Part shown: positions 5,753 to 5,793 of the stretch, piece by piece | Layout: the number at the start of each line of letters is the position of its first letter | How positions within the stretch are numbered: position 1 is the first letter of the stretch | DNA from: Natronohydrobacter sp. | GTDB taxonomy: Bacteria > Pseudomonadota > Alphaproteobacteria > Rhodobacterales > Rhodobacteraceae | Direction of reading: 5' to 3' | Assembly (NCBI GenBank): GCA_007123015.1 | Contig: SKSL01000190.1 | Location: 1 to 5,793, forward strand | DNA: 5,793 bases | The notes under the pieces: model-generated | Databases searched by the model: none | What the model saw: only the letters and a program-made list of their open reading frames with translations | What the model was told of the DNA's origin: nothing | Program-made: the position numbers and the translations under genes

Positions 5753-5793
5753 CAGAAGACCTCCAGGATTTTGAACTGGGACGCGAAGTCTGC
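5752..5793 (-). CDS. C-terminal end of an upstream gene (partial, unidentified)
   Basis: Thirteen codons are open in one minus-strand frame and end in TGA at 5754-5752, reading ADFASQFKILEVF. The stop shares one base with the ATG of the next gene (TGATG), the same junction style as elsewhere in this window, which supports it being a real gene end. The GGAGG ribosome site of the next gene lies inside these last codons. In related bacteria the gene at this place in the oxidase cluster is often ctaB/cyoE (heme O synthase), but 13 residues are too few to recognise a family. The other two minus-strand frames are also open to the window edge, so the frame choice rests on the overlap alone. Confidence 0.4.
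   Translation of the reverse strand, partial: ADFASQFKILEVF

Noticed and set aside
1..5793. Mobile element, CRISPR array, tRNA, rRNA, or a novel defence or biosynthetic system
   Set aside because: No transposase, integrase, regularly spaced repeats, tRNA-like cloverleaf or effector genes were seen. The genes are conserved housekeeping functions packed almost without gaps.

Overview
The window is GC-rich chromosomal DNA in which every credible gene lies on the minus strand, so genes run from the right edge towards the left. Protein content and order (small membrane protein, ctaG, ctaE, surf1, thrC, an M16 peptidase like the mitochondrial processing peptidase, and a RimJ-type GNAT) suggest an alphaproteobacterium, most likely Rhodobacterales. 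This rests on remembered family sequences and synteny, not on a database search.

Right part (5793 to 4127): the end of an aa3-type cytochrome c oxidase (cta/cox) cluster. In transcription order it holds the last codons of an unidentified gene, a 66-residue single-pass membrane protein, ctaG (the Cox11 copper chaperone for CuB) and ctaE (oxidase subunit III). Middle (4126 to 3350): a 93-base gap with two GC-rich hairpins, the second followed by five T residues on the coding strand, which looks like an intrinsic terminator. Then comes surf1, a heme A/oxidase assembly factor.

Left part (3335 to 101): thrC (threonine synthase), an M16 zinc peptidase and a GNAT acetyltransferase. These are joined by a 4-base ATGA overlap and a 1-base TGATG overlap, so they are probably co-transcribed and translationally coupled. 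Beyond the last stop codon, bases 31-80 form a perfect 14-bp inverted repeat. Its loop carries GGGTGGGTGGGTGGGG, a textbook parallel G-quadruplex motif on the plus strand.

The first three complete genes and surf1 serve terminal oxidase biogenesis: copper insertion, subunit III, heme A handling and probably a small accessory membrane protein. thrC, the peptidase and the acetyltransferase are housekeeping functions sharing the same transcriptional direction. I see no mobile element, CRISPR array, tRNA or rRNA, and no sign of a new defence or biosynthetic system. The most unusual features are non-coding: the G4-in-hairpin at the left end and the terminator separating ctaE from surf1.
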